The notes below the pieces were generated by a model. That model saw nothing but the letters and a program-made list of their open reading frames with translations, did no database searches and had not been told where the DNA came from. A stretch of 64,000 nt of DNA from Rodentibacter mrazii (lineage in GTDB: Bacteria > Pseudomonadota > Gammaproteobacteria > Enterobacterales > Pasteurellaceae): contig NZ_MLHG01000008.1 in assembly GCF_001998825.1 (NCBI RefSeq), forward strand, positions 1 to 64,000. Direction: 5' to 3'. Below are positions 1 through 9,866 of this stretch, in pieces; positions within the stretch are counted from its first letter, which is position 1, and the number at the start of each line of letters is the position of its first letter. Both the position numbers and the translations under genes were made by a program.

Positions 1-2
1 AA

Positions 3-182
3 CATAGTGAAATTGTTTTTATGGTAATTAATCTTAATATTAATCAGAATACTCAGAAGCTAAAAATGTTGATGAATATTATTAAACAAATAGCAAGGCA
101 TCAACTTGATTTACGCCAGCTTTGTTTAAGCGAAAATCCGAATTATCAATTCTTTTTTATGAAGGATGATTACAACATTTAA
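3..182 (+). CDS. C-terminal fragment of an unidentified protein
   Basis: An open frame enters from the left edge and stops with TAA, giving about 59 residues ending in KDDYNI. It is rich in Asn, Ile, Leu and Lys, with a likely amphipathic helix in the middle (NIIKQIARHQLDLRQL). I do not recognise the family. The next gene starts about 65 bases downstream on the same strand, so they could be co-transcribed. Only the tail is visible, so no function is assigned. Confidence 0.5.
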   Translation, partial: HSEIVFMVINLNINQNTQKLKMLMNIIKQIARHQLDLRQLCLSENPNYQFFFMKDDYNI

Positions 183-246
183 AGCGATAGAAAATGAAGA
201 TATTATCTTCATTATTCCCAAACTGAATATTGTTAAGGAGTGATCC

Positions 247-1353
247 ATGAAAATGTTTAAAACCCGCCAAATTTTAACCGCACTTTTATTGGGAATGGGC
301 GCATTCTCTCTAACTGGATGCGTGCAAAATGCTCAACCGATTTCACCTCTTGGATTGACCTTATCGGACAGTATCAGTGCACCACTAGGTAAAGAAAGCG
401 GGCGTGGGCAACCGATCGAGAATCTCGTAGTAAAATATGCAGAAGATTATGTGAATGATCCTTACTTGAGAGAAGATGTGGTAGCTTTTCGCCGTTGGGA
501 ATGGCAGAAACTTTATCATTCTTTAGATCAAAAAGTGAAACAAACTCCCGATTATCTTAATAGTTACCGTGTTCAGGCCGAAGCCTATCTCATTAATAAA
601 GACTACCGCCCCGCTCTTTCCCAATTAGATCAAATTTTGCGCCGTAAACCGGATGATTTACATGCACTTGCCGTCAGTATTTTGGCGGCGAAAACGCTGG
701 AAGATGAGACACAAGTGAAACAACGTTTAAATGCCTTGGAAAAACGTTCGCCACAAGCCGCACAGGCTATGCGTGATTTTTTTCGTTTCACCGAAAGTAT
801 TCTACAACAATCGTTTTCCGACCAACCTCAAAGCCAATTATCATTTGATGCCATTGCTGTATTCGGGCAATCCCCCAATCCGGATGGATCACCCTCAAAA
901 GGCTTATTACAACGTTTAGAAAAAACCAAGGAAATGGCGGAAAAATATCCCAATGCCAAATTGGTGCTAAGTGGTGGGCCGGTTAAAACGCCTTATGCAG
1001 AATCCGATGTGATGGCAAAATGGCTTAAAGAAAATGGGGTAAATCCAAACCGTTTTTTACTTGATCCGATTGCCCGTGATACGCCGGGAAATGCAATTGG
1101 TATGGTCAAACTATTTAAGCAACATAACTTGCATACTATTCTCGGTATAGGGACACAACTTCATATCCCAAGAGCCACCGCTGTTCTAAAAGGTTACGCT
1201 GATTATGTGGGCTATCCACTCAAGATTGATGGCGTAGGTGGCGGTAATCCACCAAGTGCCGAGAAAAAACATATTGAAGCGCTTTATACCTATGTCAATG
1301 TTGCTCGTTCAATGGGATTATTTACTCTCAGTGATTTTCAACGTTTCCAATAA
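247..1353 (+). CDS. YdcF/SanA-like (DUF218) lipoprotein with an N-terminal repeat region
   Basis: A 368-residue predicted lipoprotein. The signal peptide ends in the lipobox LTGC with Cys25 as lipidation site. Residues about 85-165 look helical and TPR-like (RVQAEAYLINKDYRPALSQL). The C-terminal half, from about 200, is a DUF218 domain: it begins FDAIAVFGQSPNPDGSPSKG and continues with LVLSGGP and a later RDTPGNAIG segment typical of ElyC/SanA/YdcF proteins. Family members are linked to envelope maintenance, but the reaction is not established. AAGGAG lies shortly before the ATG. An uptake-signal core at 277-285 encodes the TAL part of the signal peptide. The domain call is firm, the function open. 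Confidence 0.8.
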   Translation: MKMFKTRQILTALLLGMGAFSLTGCVQNAQPISPLGLTLSDSISAPLGKESGRGQPIENLVVKYAEDYVNDPYLREDVVAFRRWEWQKLYHSLDQKVKQTPDYLNSYRVQAEAYLINKDYRPALSQLDQILRRKPDDLHALAVSILAAKTLEDETQVKQRLNALEKRSPQAAQAMRDFFRFTESILQQSFSDQPQSQLSFDAIAVFGQSPNPDGSPSKGLLQRLEKTKEMAEKYPNAKLVLSGGPVKTPYAESDVMAKWLKENGVNPNRFLLDPIARDTPGNAIGMVKLFKQHNLHTILGIGTQLHIPRATAVLKGYADYVGYPLKIDGVGGGNPPSAEKKHIEALYTYVNVARSMGLFTLSDFQRFQ

Positions 1354-1383
1354 TCATTAAAAACCTACAATTTTTCGAGTCAT

Positions 1384-1414
1384 CCTTCCCCGTTTAAAAG
1401 CAAAACGGGGAAGG
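1384..1414 (+). terminator. Strong hairpin between the lipoprotein gene and the porin
   Basis: A perfect 12-bp stem (CCTTCCCCGTTT paired with AAACGGGGAAGG) has a 7-base loop, 30 bases after the lipoprotein stop. No T-run follows directly; a TTTTT comes 16 bases later. It may terminate or slow transcription or protect the mRNA end. Confidence 0.5.
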
Positions 1415-1445
1415 GCTTAACACGCTTTTTAATAAGGTAAATCTG

Positions 1446-2525
1446 ATGAAAAAACTATGTTTATTTTTACTGGTTTCGAGCATTATTCCTTCTTCTTTTG
1501 CCGTCCCGCTCTACCAACAAGAAAATTCCCGTATAGATTTACGCGGTTCACTTCGCTTTCAATTACAACATAAACAAGGTGTTCCCACAGACTTGGTCGA
1601 TAACAGTTCTCGTATCAGTTTACGGCTTACCCATAAAATTAATGAAAATTTGACCGCACTTGGTAACCTAGAAATGCGTTTTACTGATAAAAGTCTCGGA
1701 GATTCAGTTTATACCCGCTATCTTTATGCAGGCTTTCAGCATAAATCACTAGGCACATTGACTTTCGGTAAACAAACAACGAATGGTGATTTACTTAGCA
1801 CTGCCGATTATAGTTATAACTTAACTGATGTAAAAAAAGTAATCAAACGAGCTGACCAAGTGATTCACCTTACATCGAAGGATTTCTATGGTTTTAAACT
1901 GGGAGCTGATTATATTTTTGGTGAAAGTGGGAAACAAACCACCGACAAAAACGGGAAAGTCAAAAACCTACCCAATACCAATGGCTATGTTCTCGCACTA
2001 TTTTTCAATAAAGCTTTTCAAGATTGGAAAATAGATGTCAAAGCGGGGTTTAGCCGACAGCGAAAATCAGAAACGAATGTTGATCGCAGTTTAGGCTTCG
2101 GTATGGCATTCCGCTATCAGGATTTCGCAGTCGGGTTAGATTACGGCAAGCGCCGTTATTATCAACAATACGGATTTGGCTGGCGGGGGCAACAAGTTGA
2201 ATCAAAAGGCAAACAAAGTAATGCCCAATTCCGTCAAGTGGAAGAATGGTTGATTGCTGCCAAATATCAACTTAATCCGAAAAGTAAAATCTTTGCCGGC
2301 TATTTATGGGGTAAAGCCCAATCACCCATTAAAAATGGAAAAGAAAATTTCACGGCGAGAAAATTAAAAGGGGTGATTTTAGGTGCAGATTACAAATTAC
2401 ATCGTCAGGTTGTCGCTTTTCTTGAAGGGGCGAAATACCGCTATTAGGGAGGTGAATCAGTAAAATGGAATTTTGTTAATAATTCGGACTATGTGGTTAG
2501 TTTAGGGCTGAGAATTCATTTTTAA
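1446..2525 (+). pseudogene. OmpP2-like outer-membrane porin interrupted by an amber codon
   Basis: The open frame gives 333 residues to a TAG at 2445-2447, but the same frame continues for 25 more codons to a TAA at 2523-2525 and ends in VVSLGLRIHF. A final beta-strand ending in Phe is the classic porin C-terminus recognised by the BAM machinery, so TAG interrupts the original gene at codon 334 of 359. The N-terminus is a cleavable signal peptide (cut near SFA-VPLY), followed by alternating beta-strand sequence such as RIDLRGSLRFQLQ and TLTFGKQTTNGD, as in Gram-negative general porins. Without suppression, the product would lack its last strand and probably fail to assemble. No other lesion is visible, so the mutation may be recent or phase-like. 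Family confidence is good; the precise porin type is uncertain. Confidence 0.8.
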
Positions 2526-2555
2526 AGAAACGCATAAGGCTGCCGCTTCTAATTG

Positions 2556-2587
2556 ATATGACAGTATCTGTACAGATACTGTCATAT
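2556..2587. repeat. 32-bp perfect palindrome between convergent genes
   Basis: Bases 2556-2571 (ATATGACAGTATCTGT) are followed immediately by their exact reverse complement. It lies between the end of the porin frame and the end of the puuB-like gene. There is no loop and no adjacent T-run, so it is not a normal terminator. It could be an operator, a cruciform site or a relic of a mobile element. Confidence 0.85.
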
Positions 2588-2641
2588 TGGCAAACTCATT
2601 AAATCAGCACTATTAAAGTGCGGTCAATTTTAAATCTGTTT

Positions 2642-3937
2642 TTAACGATATTTATCTAAAAACTGATAGTATTTTACTCCAATCTTCGTGGCTAAATTTT
2701 TCACCCATTTTCCGCCATAAACAGAAGGCACTTTTAATTCTTCAAAAATTTGCAGACGTTTGTCATTGCCTAAAATGGCTTCCGCAACAATACGCCCGGC
2801 TAATCCCGTTAAAGCTACGCCATGCCCCGAATAGCCATGGGCGAAATAAATATGAGGGGAAATTCGCCCAAAGTGCGGGGTTGAGTTCATGGTCATATCA
2901 ATAGGTCCAGCCCAACCATAGTCAATTTTCACATTTTCTAACTGTGGGAAAACATGCAACATATTTTGTCGCATTACCGATACCATATCTTTTTCCGAAC
3001 TGGAATCGCTACCGAAAAGCAGGCGATTATCCGCACTCAACCGATAATAATCGAGCAATAAATTGTTGTCGCATACGGACATACCATTATTAATCACAGA
3101 ATCCGCCACAGTTTGGCTTAATGGTTCGGTAGCAATAATAAAACTTTCTACCGGCATAATTTTTCGGTTAATGCCATGGTGAATAGATTTAGGGAGAGCA
3201 TCAATATAAGCATTGGTGGCTAAAACAACATCTTTAGAAATGACCGCACTTTGGTCGGTTTTCACTTCAATACAGCCGTTTTTTTCGATGAGATCCACTA
3301 CCGGCGATTGTTCAAAAATCTGCACGCCAAGATCTAAACAGGCTTTCGCCAATCCCAAGCAATAATTGAAAGGATGCAAATGACCGGAATTGCTATCATA
3401 TAAACCGCCCACATAAATATCGCTGCCCAGATGCTGTTTGAGTTTTGCCTTATCCCAAAGCTGCATATTTTGATAGCCAAAATTTTTGTGGCTGGCTTTT
3501 TCCATTTCAATCAGATCATCCATACGGCGATGGTTCAACGCAAGGGTGGCATAGCCTTTTTTCCAGTCGCATTGAATACCATACTTTGCGATACGTTCAT
3601 CAATAATATCAATGGCCTCTAGCGACATTTCCCAAAGTTGACGGGCTTTATCAAAGCCAACTTGTTTAATATATTCATCAATGCCTTCTTCAAAACCGTT
3701 TATGGCCTGGCCACCACTTCGACCGGATGCCCCAAAGCCCACCCGAGCACCTTCCAATACCACGACTTTTTTTCCTTTCTCCGCCAATTCTAATGCCGCG
3801 GATAACCCAAAAAAGCCCGCACCGATCACACAGACATCGGCGTGTTCAATTTGTGTTAAAGCGGGAAGTTGGAAATCTTGATTGCGTGAATCAAAATAAT
3901 AGGAAGGAACGTGTTCTTGATGAGCAAAAGTTAGCAT
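2642..3937 (-). CDS. puuB: FAD-dependent amine oxidoreductase, gamma-glutamylputrescine oxidase-like
   Basis: A 431-residue DAO/GlpD-type flavoprotein. The ATG at 3937 is preferred because GAGAGG lies just upstream; an in-frame ATG at 3994 would add 19 basic residues with no family resemblance. The N-terminal Rossmann motif is VIGAGFFGLSAALELAEKG, followed by VLEGARVGFGASGRSGGQ, which matches the PuuB/OrdL group. The C-terminus holds the second FAD-contacting stretch (YFAHGYSGHGVALT). PuuB oxidises gamma-glutamylputrescine; other members oxidise related amines or N-methyl amino acids. It is divergent from potD with a 134-bp shared promoter region, which supports a polyamine substrate. No other puu genes are present, so the substrate is inferred. 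Confidence 0.75.
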   Translation of the reverse strand: MLTFAHQEHVPSYYFDSRNQDFQLPALTQIEHADVCVIGAGFFGLSAALELAEKGKKVVVLEGARVGFGASGRSGGQAINGFEEGIDEYIKQVGFDKARQLWEMSLEAIDIIDERIAKYGIQCDWKKGYATLALNHRRMDDLIEMEKASHKNFGYQNMQLWDKAKLKQHLGSDIYVGGLYDSNSGHLHPFNYCLGLAKACLDLGVQIFEQSPVVDLIEKNGCIEVKTDQSAVISKDVVLATNAYIDALPKSIHHGINRKIMPVESFIIATEPLSQTVADSVINNGMSVCDNNLLLDYYRLSADNRLLFGSDSSSEKDMVSVMRQNMLHVFPQLENVKIDYGWAGPIDMTMNSTPHFGRISPHIYFAHGYSGHGVALTGLAGRIVAEAILGNDKRLQIFEELKVPSVYGGKWVKNLATKIGVKYYQFLDKYR

Positions 3938-4010
3938 AAAACCTCTCGGTGATAAAAATTGGCGAAATCTTACTCTGATGGGGAAATATGTCAAACCCTT
4001 TACAAAAAAA

Positions 4011-4063
4011 TGCTATACTGCCCCACGCGTGTATACGCTCTTATTCACTTTTACCCTAGGAGG
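4011..4063 (+). promoter_or_regulatory. potD promoter (extended -10) and strong ribosome site
   Basis: TGCTATACT at 4011-4019 is an extended -10 element with no good -35. AGGAGG at 4058-4063 sits 8 bases before a TTG start, which makes that start credible. Confidence 0.6.
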
Positions 4064-4071
4064 TCAATAAA

Positions 4072-5124
4072 TTGAAAAAATCCCTTACTCAGCAACTCAA
4101 AAATCTTTTCCTTTCTGCAACCGCACTTTTTGCGGCCTCTGCCTTTGCCAACAACAAACTTTATGTTTATAACTGGACGGACTATGTGCCTTCCGATCTC
4201 GTTGCACAGTTCACGAAAGAAACCGGTGTAGAAGTCATTTATTCCACCTTTGAAAGCAACGAAGAAATGTATGCCAAATTAAAATTGACGGAAAACACCG
4301 GTTCTGGCTATGACGTAGTGTTTCCCTCAAGTTACTACGTTAACAAAATGATCAAGGAGAATATGTTACAGCCTCTTGATCACAGTAAATTAGAGAATTT
4401 AAAACAAATCCCAAAACACCTGTTGAACAAAGAATTTGACTCTGAAAACAAATTCTCCCTGCCTTATGTTTACGGTTTAACAGGTATTGAGGTCAATTCT
4501 GATGAGATTGATCCAAAAACCATCACCAGTTGGGCAGATTTATGGAAACCTGAATTTAAACACAAAGTGTTGATGACCAGTGATGCCCGTGAAGTTTTCC
4601 ATATCGCCCTATTGTTAGATGGAAAATCCCCTAACACCACTAACGAAGAAGAAATCAAAGCGGCTTATGAACGTTTGGTGAACTTATTGCCTAATGTGAT
4701 TACTTTCAATTCAGACTCACCGGAAGTGCCTTATGTGCAAGGTGAAGTAGCACTTGGAATGATTTGGAACGGCTCTGCCTATCTCGCTCATAAAGAAAAT
4801 CCAAGCCTACAATTTATCTACCCGAAAGAAGGGGCGATTTTCTGGATGGATAACTATGCAATCCCTAAAACCGCAAAAAATGTGGAAGGGGCACACAAAT
4901 TTATTGATTTCCTCCTTCGTCCTGAAAATGCCAAGGTAGTGATTGAGCGTATGGGCTTTTCAATGCCGAATGAAGGCGTGAAAGCCTTGCTGAGTCCGGA
5001 ACTGGTAAATGACCCAACCTTGTTCCCACCTTCAGAAGAAGTGGAAAAAGGTATCATGCAAGGTGATGTGGGTGATGCCGTGGATATTTACGAAAAATAT
5101 TGGAATAAATTAAAAACCAATTAA
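4072..5124 (+). CDS. potD: Spermidine/putrescine-binding periplasmic protein
   Basis: A 350-residue solute-binding protein for polyamines. It begins at TTG, eight bases after a perfect AGGAGG. The signal peptide ([12 protein letters not shown]...AASAFA) is probably cut before [20 protein letters not shown] is the hallmark start of mature PotD/PotF. Other family segments include [29 protein letters not shown] and the C-terminal [17 protein letters not shown]. No PotABC membrane genes follow, so it must work with a transporter encoded elsewhere. It is divergent from the puuB-like oxidase. An uptake-signal core at 4120-4128 codes for part of the signal-peptide core. Confidence 0.92.
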   Translation: MKKSLTQQLKNLFLSATALFAASAFANNKLYVYNWTDYVPSDLVAQFTKETGVEVIYSTFESNEEMYAKLKLTENTGSGYDVVFPSSYYVNKMIKENMLQPLDHSKLENLKQIPKHLLNKEFDSENKFSLPYVYGLTGIEVNSDEIDPKTITSWADLWKPEFKHKVLMTSDAREVFHIALLLDGKSPNTTNEEEIKAAYERLVNLLPNVITFNSDSPEVPYVQGEVALGMIWNGSAYLAHKENPSLQFIYPKEGAIFWMDNYAIPKTAKNVEGAHKFIDFLLRPENAKVVIERMGFSMPNEGVKALLSPELVNDPTLFPPSEEVEKGIMQGDVGDAVDIYEKYWNKLKTN

Positions 5125-5135
5125 TTTCTTCTTTC

Positions 5136-5167
5136 AAAAAAGTGCGGTTAAAAATGACCGCACTTTT
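5136..5167 (+). terminator. Paired uptake-signal terminator after potD
   Basis: AAAAAGTGCGGT and ACCGCACTTTTT form a 12-bp stem with an 8-base loop, 12 bases after the potD stop, with T-rich sequence on exit. Both arms carry the uptake core. Confidence 0.85.
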
Positions 5168-5219
5168 TGTTATACTCCCACCAATTTTTTCTTCATTTAA
5201 CGAATTTAAGGTTAATTCA

Positions 5220-6932
5220 ATGCGTACAAGTCAATATTTATTTTCGACATTAAAAGAAACCCCGGCGGAAGCCGCCATTGTCAGCCATCAACTGATGCTA
5301 CGGGCAGGAATGATTCGCCCTCTCGCAGCGGGACTTTATAACTGGATGCCAACAGGGTGGCGGGTACTACGTAAAGTAGAAAAAGTGATCCGTGAAGAAA
5401 TGGATAAAAGCGGTGCGCTAGAAATTAAAATGCCGGTGGTACAACCGGCGGAACTTTGGCAAGAATCCGGTCGTTGGGAGCAATATGGCCCGGAATTATT
5501 GCGTTTTACTGATCGTGGAGAGCGTGGTTTTGTGATTGGCCCGACGAATGAAGAAGCCATTACGGATTTAATGCGTCGTGAAGTTACCTCTTATCGACAG
5601 TTACCTATTAATCTTTATCATATTCAAACCAAATTCCGTGATGAAGTCCGCCCACGTTTTGGTGTGATGCGTAGCCGTGAATTTATCATGAAAGATGCTT
5701 ATTCTTTCCACACTGATAAAGAAAGTTTGCAACAAACTTATGATGTGATGTATCAAACCTATAGTAATATTTTCACTCGGTTAGGGTTGGATTTCCGTGC
5801 AGTGCAAGCAGATACGGGATCCATTGGCGGCAGCGCTTCCCATGAATTCCAAGTGTTGGCGAATAGTGGGGAAGACGATGTGATTTTCTCGACCGAATCC
5901 GACTATGCCGCCAATATTGAATTAGCGGAGGCAGTGGCGATAGGCGAACGTGCTGCCTCAACAAAAGCGATGGAATTGATTGATACGCCAAATGCTAAAA
6001 CCATTGCAGAATTGGTCACACAATTTAATCAGCCTATTGAAAAAACCGTGAAAACGTTGATCGTCAAAGGGGCGAGTGAGGAGCAACCACTGGTGGCGTT
6101 AATCATTCGTGGTGATCACGAGTTGAATGAAATTAAAGCGGAAAAATTAGCGGAAGTGGCATCACCTTTTGAATTTGCCGATGAAGCAGAAATTAAAGCC
6201 AAAATTGGGGCAGGCGTAGGATCATTAGGGCCGGTCAATCTTAATATTCCTGTGATTATCGATCGTTCGGTAGCACTGATGTCAGATTTTAGCGCTGGCG
6301 CAAATATTGACGGCAAACATTATTTCAACATTAACTGGGAACGTGATGTTGCCTTGCCGAAAATCGCGGATATTCGTAATGTGGTGGAAGGCGATCCGAG
6401 TCCGGATGGCAAGGGAACGCTACTGATTAAACGTGGTATTGAAGTAGGGCATATTTTCCAACTGGGCAAAAAATATTCCGAAGCCATGAATGCCACCGTG
6501 CAAGGAGAAGACGGTCGCCCAATGGTGGTAACGATGGGTTGTTATGGTATCGGAGTAACCCGTGTGGTTGCGGCGGCCATCGAACAACATCATGACGAGC
6601 GGGGCATTATTTGGCCGACCGATGAAATTGCGCCTTTCACTGTGGCAATTGTGCCGATGAATATGCACAAATCTGAAAGTGTCCAACAATATGCAGAGGA
6701 ACTTTACCGCACTTTACAGGCACAAGGCGTGGATGTGATTTTTGATGATCGCAAAGAACGCCCTGGCGTAATGTTTGCGGATATGGAGCTTATAGGTGTT
6801 CCACATATGATCGTGATCGGTGAGAAAAATTTAACAAACGGTGAAATTGAATATAAAAATCGCCGTACCGGTGAGAAAGAAATGATTGAAAAAGATCAAT
6901 TATTTGATTTTCTGAAAGCAAAATTAGCTTAA
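5220..6932 (+). CDS. proS: Prolyl-tRNA synthetase
   Basis: A 570-residue class II synthetase that charges tRNA-Pro. The start at 5220 ([18 protein letters not shown]) is the usual bacterial ProS N-terminus; a longer frame from 5142 would run through the preceding terminator hairpin. Motif 2 is visible as [21 protein letters not shown] (interrupted here only by its known loop), preceded by [11 protein letters not shown]. The YbaK-like editing insertion lies at about residues 220-400, and motif 3 with [12 protein letters not shown] follows. The anticodon-binding domain at the C-terminus contains [20 protein letters not shown]. The length matches E. coli ProS (572). Terminators on both sides suggest a single-gene unit. 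Confidence 0.97.
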   Translation: MRTSQYLFSTLKETPAEAAIVSHQLMLRAGMIRPLAAGLYNWMPTGWRVLRKVEKVIREEMDKSGALEIKMPVVQPAELWQESGRWEQYGPELLRFTDRGERGFVIGPTNEEAITDLMRREVTSYRQLPINLYHIQTKFRDEVRPRFGVMRSREFIMKDAYSFHTDKESLQQTYDVMYQTYSNIFTRLGLDFRAVQADTGSIGGSASHEFQVLANSGEDDVIFSTESDYAANIELAEAVAIGERAASTKAMELIDTPNAKTIAELVTQFNQPIEKTVKTLIVKGASEEQPLVALIIRGDHELNEIKAEKLAEVASPFEFADEAEIKAKIGAGVGSLGPVNLNIPVIIDRSVALMSDFSAGANIDGKHYFNINWERDVALPKIADIRNVVEGDPSPDGKGTLLIKRGIEVGHIFQLGKKYSEAMNATVQGEDGRPMVVTMGCYGIGVTRVVAAAIEQHHDERGIIWPTDEIAPFTVAIVPMNMHKSESVQQYAEELYRTLQAQGVDVIFDDRKERPGVMFADMELIGVPHMIVIGEKNLTNGEIEYKNRRTGEKEMIEKDQLFDFLKAKLA

Positions 6933-6944
6933 TTGACATAAGTG

Positions 6945-6982
6945 ATCAGCCCCTCAAAATAGCGATATTTTAAGGGGCTGAT
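6945..6982. terminator. Terminator between proS and the convergent pqqL-like gene
   Basis: A 17-bp stem with one wobble pair (ATCAGCCCCT... against ...AGGGGCTGAT) has a 4-base loop, followed by TGTTTTAT. The A-rich start of the stem lets it work for both convergent genes. Confidence 0.8.
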
Positions 6983-7020
6983 TGTTTTATGGCTAACCTA
7001 ATGGTCTAAAGTGCGGTCAA

Positions 7021-9798
7021 TTATTGGCGTAAAATTGCCTCAAAACGGGCGGGTTTAACTAGCACTTTTTTAGCAAGTGCCTCAATCTTAGGTTTACTTG
7101 CAAGTTGCTCTAAATGTTGATAGAGATAAATTGATTGCGGATCGCCTTGTTGCCAATAGCTCTCTTCAATTAAACTTGCCACTGAGACCAATGAGTCAAA
7201 TTGACGTTTAATTTGTTGCAACTGTTCAGCCTGTTTTTTGCGAAGCAAAGTTTCATCAATGCCTTGTTCAATGATCTCATCTAAAATTTGATGGGTTAAT
7301 TTAATCAGTTCATCTGCTCTCTCCGGCGCACAACTAAATTCAATTTTTCCTTCAATTTGCGGCATATAGGATTCTTGACTAAACCAACTATTCACGGAAT
7401 AAATACCCGATGCTTTTTCCCTCAAAACAAGGCGTAGTTTTTCTTGCACGATATCGCCAAGAATGTCTAAGGCGTATTTTTGTTCTGCTTGCCATTGGTT
7501 TTCTGCAGTAAGATAAATTTCCACATCCGCTCGTGGTTCACTTAATCCTCTCATTGAGAATGTTTTGTTCGGTGTATGGATAGGGGTAGGTTGATAAACC
7601 CGAGATTGTGTTTTCACTTCAACCGTTGCCAAATATTGTTTTGCTAATTTTTCAACATCATCTCGTGAAATATCACCAATAATGAAATAAGTGAAATCCG
7701 TTTTATCTAAGATCTTCTCTTGATAAATTTGGCTTAATTGTGCCGTAGTAAAACCCAATAATTCCGCTTGATTTTGAGTATATGCGGTGGCGATATTCGG
7801 TTGGCGTAAACGGGAAACCGCCTGCATAAATTTGGTTTCCACATCAATTTGTTTGAAATAATCTTGCGTTTCCCGGCGATATTTTTGTAGTGCGCTGTCT
7901 GAAATCGGAGCGGATTGGAGTTTTAAACGAAACAGCGTGAGTAAATTCTCCAAATCCTGTGATTTTCCTACGCCGGTGAAACCTTGCTTATCATCATCAA
8001 TCACTGTTGCCAACACAAGGGGATTTTGCCCAAAAAGATGATTGATATCCGAAGAGGCAAGTTCACCTACACCGGTATCATCTACCAAAATAGTCGCCGT
8101 GCGTAATAGATGATAATCTTGATTCGGAACGGTGCGTAATCCACCACTTGTTACCGCTCTAAAATGCACTTGATTAGGTGTTTTATCGCTGTAATGGTAA
8201 ATCAATTTTGCCCCGTTACTTAGGCGATATTCATCAATATTGCCTTTATCCCAATGTTTTTCCAACACCAATGAGCCGTCTTCAGAGGAAAAGTGCGGTC
8301 GTTTTGCTTGGTGTTTTTCCTTTTGCCAAGGGGATTGGGCTTGACGCATAATTTGTTCCCAACGCTGTTCAATATCTGTGGCATTGAATGGGAGTTTTTG
8401 TTCCGGTAGCGGTTGGGTCACCAATAATAATTTGGCTTTTAATGCTAACGTCTTATTAAAGGTTTCATTGATATCGCTGAGCTTGATTTCATCTAAAAAA
8501 CGGCGATTTAGTTTGTAGCGGTCTTTGGCATTTAACGTGATTTGATGGTTGGCCGCAACAGCAATCAGCTCATCGGCAATTCTTAAACTGCCGCTACGAA
8601 TCTCTTTTTGTTTTTCATTGAGGTGGCGAAGCCTTGTAATTTCTGCATTGAGTTCTTCCTGAGTAAAGCCGTGTTGCCGAATTTCAGCCAGAAAGGTAAA
8701 CAGTGCTGTAATATTTTTTAAGTAATGCGTATTGAATAATTGCAATGAAAAAACCATTTGTAGGGTTTCTTTACCTAGATGAGAACGGTAAAAATTAGCT
8801 GAATCCAACCAGTCGCCTTGATGTTCTTCCCATTTTTGCAAACGTAAATTGACCAAACGGGTCACAATTTGCTGAATGAGATCTTGTTTGTAGTCTGTAA
8901 CAGTTTCCTGCTGTTTATCCTCCTCAAAAAAACTGAGTTCCAATGCCGGAATGTTTGTGCCTTGTTCGGCAACACTTGCTACCCGCCAATGCTGAATAAG
9001 CGGAATAGAAAAGTCAATTTTATCAAGTGGTGTTTGTAAGCGTGGATCGGATTGTGCTAAGGCGTTATTCAGCAAGGTTTTGACTTGATTCGGGTCAATA
9101 TCCCCCACTACGATCACCGACATATTATCCGGTCGATACCATTTATGATAAAAATCCGCCACCCGCTCACGGGAAATACGGCGAATAATCTTCATATCCC
9201 CAATGGGATCACGTAATACATAGCGTGAACCGACCATTTCAATGGCACTTTTTTTATCACCGAGGCGCAACATCGGGCTTAATCGGCGACGCCATTCTTC
9301 TTCAACCACACCACGCTCACCGTCAAGGTCTTTCGGCAAAATAGTGAGATGATTCATCCATTGATTGATGACATCAAAGGCAAGAGAGAGCTTTTCCGGG
9401 CTGTTATCGTCCAGATTTAGGGTATAAACGGTATTTTCAAAATCGGTGAAGGCATTGATATCACGGGCAAACTTCATGCCTAACTTTTCCAATGCAGTAA
9501 TGATAGTATTTTCGGGATATTTTTTCGAACCGTTAAACGCCATATGCTCCACTAAATGGGCGATACCTTTTTGATCGTCATCCTCGTGCATTGAACCGGC
9601 ATTGACCACTAAACGAAGATACACCCGATTTTTAGGCTCGCTGTTGTGCAAAATATAATATTGCAGTCCATTAGCCAACTTACCCTGTTTAATATCGGGA
9701 TCGAAAGGCAATGTGTCGGCATCTGCTTTGTTTTGACAGGCGATAAGCCCGCCCAAAGTACAAAGTAGTAAAAAAAGTGCGGTTAGTTTTTTCATCAT
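7021..9798 (-). CDS. pqqL: PqqL-type M16 zinc protease, predicted lipoprotein
   Basis: A 925-residue insulinase-family protease. The signal peptide ends LIAC, giving Cys21 as a likely lipidation site. The inverted zinc motif HLVEH is at residues 81-85 and the third ligand lies in VVEEEW at about 165-169. The rest has the duplicated M16 halves typical of PqqL/FusC. In Pectobacterium FusC and E. coli PqqL, such proteases degrade small proteins imported by a neighbouring TonB-dependent receptor. Here the receptor gene is directly upstream on the same strand (68 bp apart), so the two likely form one operon and pathway. An uptake core at 9775-9783 codes for LTAL of the signal peptide. Substrate unknown. 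A second ATG one codon later is equally possible. Confidence 0.88.
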   Translation of the reverse strand: MMKKLTALFLLLCTLGGLIACQNKADADTLPFDPDIKQGKLANGLQYYILHNSEPKNRVYLRLVVNAGSMHEDDDQKGIAHLVEHMAFNGSKKYPENTIITALEKLGMKFARDINAFTDFENTVYTLNLDDNSPEKLSLAFDVINQWMNHLTILPKDLDGERGVVEEEWRRRLSPMLRLGDKKSAIEMVGSRYVLRDPIGDMKIIRRISRERVADFYHKWYRPDNMSVIVVGDIDPNQVKTLLNNALAQSDPRLQTPLDKIDFSIPLIQHWRVASVAEQGTNIPALELSFFEEDKQQETVTDYKQDLIQQIVTRLVNLRLQKWEEHQGDWLDSANFYRSHLGKETLQMVFSLQLFNTHYLKNITALFTFLAEIRQHGFTQEELNAEITRLRHLNEKQKEIRSGSLRIADELIAVAANHQITLNAKDRYKLNRRFLDEIKLSDINETFNKTLALKAKLLLVTQPLPEQKLPFNATDIEQRWEQIMRQAQSPWQKEKHQAKRPHFSSEDGSLVLEKHWDKGNIDEYRLSNGAKLIYHYSDKTPNQVHFRAVTSGGLRTVPNQDYHLLRTATILVDDTGVGELASSDINHLFGQNPLVLATVIDDDKQGFTGVGKSQDLENLLTLFRLKLQSAPISDSALQKYRRETQDYFKQIDVETKFMQAVSRLRQPNIATAYTQNQAELLGFTTAQLSQIYQEKILDKTDFTYFIIGDISRDDVEKLAKQYLATVEVKTQSRVYQPTPIHTPNKTFSMRGLSEPRADVEIYLTAENQWQAEQKYALDILGDIVQEKLRLVLREKASGIYSVNSWFSQESYMPQIEGKIEFSCAPERADELIKLTHQILDEIIEQGIDETLLRKKQAEQLQQIKRQFDSLVSVASLIEESYWQQGDPQSIYLYQHLEQLASKPKIEALAKKVLVKPARFEAILRQ

Positions 9799-9866
9799 TT
9801 TTGCTTAAATATAAAAAAAGAAAATCTACGCCAATTCACATTAGCGTAGAAAGAATCAACATTAAC

